NCBI RefSeq assembly: GCF_000699445.3
Contig: NC_067196.1
Coordinates: forward strand, 7,807,616 to 7,871,615
Source: Schistosoma haematobium
Lineage: Eukaryota > Platyhelminthes > Trematoda > Strigeidida > Schistosomatidae
Length of the DNA: 64,000 nucleotides
Reading direction: 5' to 3'
Part shown: positions 62,850-64,000 of the stretch, piece after piece
Layout: each line of letters starts with the position of its first letter
Numbering within the stretch: position 1 is the stretch's first letter
Made by a program: the position numbers and the translations under genes
Notes under the pieces: model-generated
The model's database searches: none
Told to the model about the DNA's origin: nothing
The model's input: only the letters and a program-made list of their open reading frames with translations

Positions 62850-64000
62850 AACGAAAGGTTATCTTTTGACCCCACCTGCCTTTGACTGTTTTGTTTTAAC
62901 CTAAGTTAGTAGCCTTAATTTCACACAGTGTTCTGTTCATGAGTCATATTTAGCGATCAATTATCCATTAGGCTGTTCTTTAGTGTTGAAAAGTCAAATT
63001 GGTCAAAAAATTATTCCGGTAATAAATTCTGGAGCAATAGCTCGCTTCTCTAGACTTTAGTATATACCGACTAGGACGAAAGGAATGGTATCAATTCGAA
63101 ATTTTACACAGATTGTTCATCTACATGATGCTGTGATCGAGCGAAATGTGTTAACTTTAAGTGGATACACAGAACACGTTCACCATTCAAAAGATAAAGT
63201 GATAACAGCACGAAAAACGGTTAAACATCTTTCAGTATATATTCTGATTTTCTCACTTTAGCGTCATACGGACTGATTTTTCTGGTCAGCATCCTTCATA
63301 GGTCGTTATGTCACCTTCCTCCTATGAGATATGTTTATCTACACCAACTCAATATATAGTGAAGAACGCATTTATATTAGAGATAGAACAATATATTCAA
63401 TTTGAATAAAAGGTATACAACAACACCCAAGGATGGCCTAGCCTGCAAGGCAGAGCCATGCCGTTCGATTAATTCCTATCAATTGAATTTATTCTTCCCG
63501 CCTTCTCCAGCGTTGGGTTTTTATCCGCGCTAAATGTTGAATATCTACTTCCCCAAATGCCTCGTGTTCAGCCTTGAGAATTATGTGGTCAGGACGCGAT
63601 GCCACTATAAGTGTATTCAAAGTTTGTGAATGCCATGGAAAAGTTATATTGACTTTTTTACTCCATTTACATCACAGCCCGTCTAAAGTACTGCTCTGTA
63701 TCCGCTAGTCATTGCCCAACCAATGATTTAGATGCTCTTGGAGTGTTCAAATAATAATAGCCAAAACCTTGGTACTAAGTTCTAGAGTAAAACACTGAGG
63801 TGAAATCACAAGAAAGAATAAACTAATACTGAAAAAGTATGCAGCGGTAAGTAGCTAGAATAACACTGAATACGAAAGCAATATTAATCGCACAATACCT
63901 AGTCTAAGAAACTGAAGTTATCACGGAAATGATGTCTTTGTTAACTCTCCTGCCCGAAATTTCCTCTTACACGAGGATCACAAGACCAGACAAATGGGTC
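62850..64000. other. No gene recognised
   Basis: Probably contains more 5' exons of the minus-strand gene (a candidate FRIDTIPFVLV reading lies near 63070-63105) but none could be joined in phase. Confidence 0.35.

Overview
The window reads as AT-rich nuclear DNA of a blood fluke (Schistosoma or a very close trematode). The evidence is the Smα-type retroposons carrying hammerhead ribozyme motifs, introns of 26-62 nt next to introns of several kb, and LINE and Penelope-like fragments of the kind known from schistosomes. It is mostly interspersed repeats, with five genes or gene parts threaded through them. No gene could be checked against a database; names rest on motifs read by eye.

Layout. 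1-2025: nothing recognised. 2026-2770: decayed LINE tail (family B, minus). 3842-3995: gypsy-gag-like scrap. 4102-5157: unrecognised acidic, Ser/Asn-rich gene on plus with tiny introns and one frame break. 6474-12032: a complete seven-exon plus-strand gene that I reconstruct as a 299-residue mannose-6-phosphate-receptor-like (MRH) membrane protein, with signal peptide, four-cysteine lumenal domain, one membrane span and a C-terminal DxxLL sorting signal. A dead RTE-like LINE (family A) sits in its fourth intron. A near-identical pair of inverted 450-bp repeats (11.2 and 14.4 kb) brackets its last exon. 16-31 kb: dense tRNA-headed, hammerhead-bearing SINEs, many arranged as head-to-head fold-backs, plus Penelope-like and LINE fragments. 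23805-37895: 3' five exons of a plus-strand coiled-coil protein whose introns hold a 600-bp GATA array, an inverted Penelope-like duplication, a MITE and many SINEs. 38-57 kb: gene-poor and repeat-rich (SINEs, LTR-like repeats, a second MITE copy, TTA arrays). 58350-59513: an intronless tetraspanin-like gene on minus with an unusually long inner loop. 61373-62847: a minus-strand multi-exon gene, 5' end not found, product not recognised.

The genes do not form an operon or an evident pathway. The most distinctive content is (i) the assembled MRH/M6P-receptor-like gene, none of whose exons alone would reveal it, and (ii) the hammerhead SINE population: three ribozyme lineages, some with intact cores, some with the catalytic core excised between the two stem-I strands, and about a dozen inverted dimers. 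Hammerheads in Smα are established knowledge; the inverted-dimer habit and the third lineage (24.2, 46.3 and 46.6 kb) seem less familiar.
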